This document shows, in pieces, positions 63,201-64,000 of a stretch of 64,000 nt of DNA. The stretch's first letter is position 1. Each line of letters begins with the position of its first letter. Source of the stretch: Lacimicrobium sp. SS2-24 (lineage in GTDB: Bacteria > Pseudomonadota > Gammaproteobacteria > Enterobacterales > Alteromonadaceae); the NCBI RefSeq assembly GCF_002201535.1, contig NZ_NIWW01000008.1, positions 1 to 64,000 of the forward strand, in the 5' to 3' direction. The translations under genes were made by a program, and so were the position numbers. The notes under the pieces were generated by a model. The model made no database searches. It worked only from the letters and a program-made list of their open reading frames with translations, and had not been told where the DNA came from.

Positions 63201-63574
63201 AAAAGCAGCTGGTAATAGCCGCGTCACTATTGGCTGGTGGCTGTCAGCTTACCCAGGCCAATGAGCCCGTTGCGGCGGTACTGACGAATCCCGGCGCGCA
63301 GACCAAAGCGGAGTTACAGCGGGTTATACAACAGGCCATTGGCGGTACGCCGGTGAGATTAGCCGATGATGCCCTGACCGACACCGATACCCTGTACATT
63401 GAGCAGAACCCGGGCAGGGATGCCCGGGGTAACCCCATTATGGGGCGGCATAATAATAAGCCAGAGGTGTTTCACTTGCGGCTTCAGGGCGAGCAGTGCC
63501 AATTGATACACGGCACAACCGGTGAGGTGTATCTCCTGCAAGAGGTTAGCTGCAGGGCGCTGGATGCCCGATAA
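63197..63574 (+). CDS. Small lipoprotein whose 3' end lies in a REP-like repeat
   Basis: A 125-residue protein with a lipoprotein-like signal (LVIAASLLAGGCQL) and no recognised domain. The late part contains two Cys (GEQCQLIHG and EVSCRALDAR) that could pair. The last six codons and the stop TAA are contributed by repeat unit a (GCGCTGGATGCCCGATAA), so the original C-terminus may have been changed by repeat insertion. It overlaps the S41 peptidase gene by ATGA and is probably its partner; function unknown. Confidence 0.75.
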   Translation: MKKQLVIAASLLAGGCQLTQANEPVAAVLTNPGAQTKAELQRVIQQAIGGTPVRLADDALTDTDTLYIEQNPGRDARGNPIMGRHNNKPEVFHLRLQGEQCQLIHGTTGEVYLLQEVSCRALDAR

Positions 63575-64000
63575 CAACATTCGGGCATGACGGTTTAGGG
63601 TTGGCTTTTGCTTGCTCTTGGTTGTCATTCCCGCGCAGGCGGGAATCCAGAGCCCTTAAGAATGACAGTTCCAAAAGGCGCTGGATGCCCGATAACACCA
63701 CTCGGGCATGACGGTTTACGGCTCTTGCTTGTTCTTGTTTGCGCTTGTTGGCTTTTGCTTGCTCTTGCTTGTCATTCCCGCGCAGGCGGGAATCCAGTGT
63801 CCTTAAGCGCCGGAGCCCTTAAGCATGACAGCCCAAAAGGCGCTGGATGCCCGATAACAACATTCGAGCATGACGGTTTACTGTTTTTTTGCTCTTGTTA
63901 GCTTTTGCTTGCTCTTGTTGGCATGTGTTTGCTTTGTTTGTCATTCCCGCGCAGGCGGGAATCCAGAGCTCTTCAGTGCCAGAGCCCTTCAGCATGACAG
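63557..64000. repeat. Second alternating REP-like array, reaching the window edge
   Basis: The same units as at 12517-12916 alternate again: unit a at 63557-63594, 63676-63717 and 63839-63877, unit b at 63623-63650, 63770-63795 and 63939-63970. Spacers here are partly low-complexity runs built from TTGCTTG and GCTCTTG words (63601-63624, 63721-63770, 63889-63938), almost free of A on this strand. The array continues past the right end. Confidence 0.9.

Overview
The window reads as chromosome from a marine gammaproteobacterium, most likely an Alteromonadales relative. The reasons are the polar-flagellar and chemotaxis order flhA-flhF-flhG-fliA-cheY-cheZ-cheA-cheB-parC-parP-cheW-DUF2802 shared with Alteromonas and Vibrio relatives, the polar array proteins ParC and ParP, and a large surface-polysaccharide region. 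This assignment rests on family knowledge and was not searched. No rRNA, tRNA or CRISPR array was seen.

Layout. (1) 55-12435: flagellar export, flagellar placement and chemotaxis genes, all on the + strand, tightly coupled, with a good sigma-54 promoter in front of flhA. (2) 12436-13149: a gene-free stretch holding an alternating array of two small palindromic (REP-like) repeats and the leader of the next gene. (3) 13150-15891: a very large outer-membrane polysaccharide export (OPX) protein with about six SLBB repeats. (4) 15962-25818: an eleven-gene, complete-looking type II secretion-like cluster in the order G-E-F-H-I-J-K-L-M-C-D, ending in a secretin with a lipoprotein signal. (5) 26058-29174: a cysteine-free, acidic, Thr/Ser/Gly/Asp-rich secreted protein with a structured leader and a strong terminator, followed by a GT-C/TPR membrane protein. 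Regions 4 and 5 look like a dedicated export and possible glycosylation system for an abundant surface (S-layer-like) protein; this is the most interesting hypothesis here. (6) 29183-29881: the 5' stub of a GT4 gene cut off by a decayed IS3-family element. (7) 30000-42806: dTDP-rhamnose genes with an ABC polysaccharide transporter embedded among them, then AT-rich sulfotransferase and glycosyltransferase genes, including a four-part fusion of 1095 residues. (8) 43009-45521: an inverted three-gene cassette (FkbM methyltransferase, sulfotransferase, GT32-like). (9) 45608-59941: a second polysaccharide set with a DPM-like GT2/DUF2304 pair, a propeller lipoprotein and GH88 hydrolase, a pyruvyl transferase, several GTs, Wzx flippase, acetyltransferase, Wzz, Wzy and a WecG-like GT26. 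(10) 59938-61014: a WecA-like initiating transferase on the - strand, meeting wecG tail to tail. (11) 61569-63574: an S41 protease lipoprotein and a small lipoprotein whose stop codon lies inside a second array of the same REP-like repeats, which runs off the right edge.

How the genes work together. FlhF and FlhG set the number and place of the polar flagellum, FliA drives late flagellar genes, and CheA/CheW/CheB/CheY/CheZ with ParC/ParP form and place the polar chemoreceptor array. The polysaccharide genes supply dTDP-rhamnose, build repeat units carrying probable sulfate, pyruvate, acetyl and methyl groups, and offer both an ABC route (Wzm/Wzt) and a Wzx/Wzy/Wzz route to the outside. Two routes, a reversed cassette, an IS remnant and AT-rich debris suggest a locus assembled by several exchanges.
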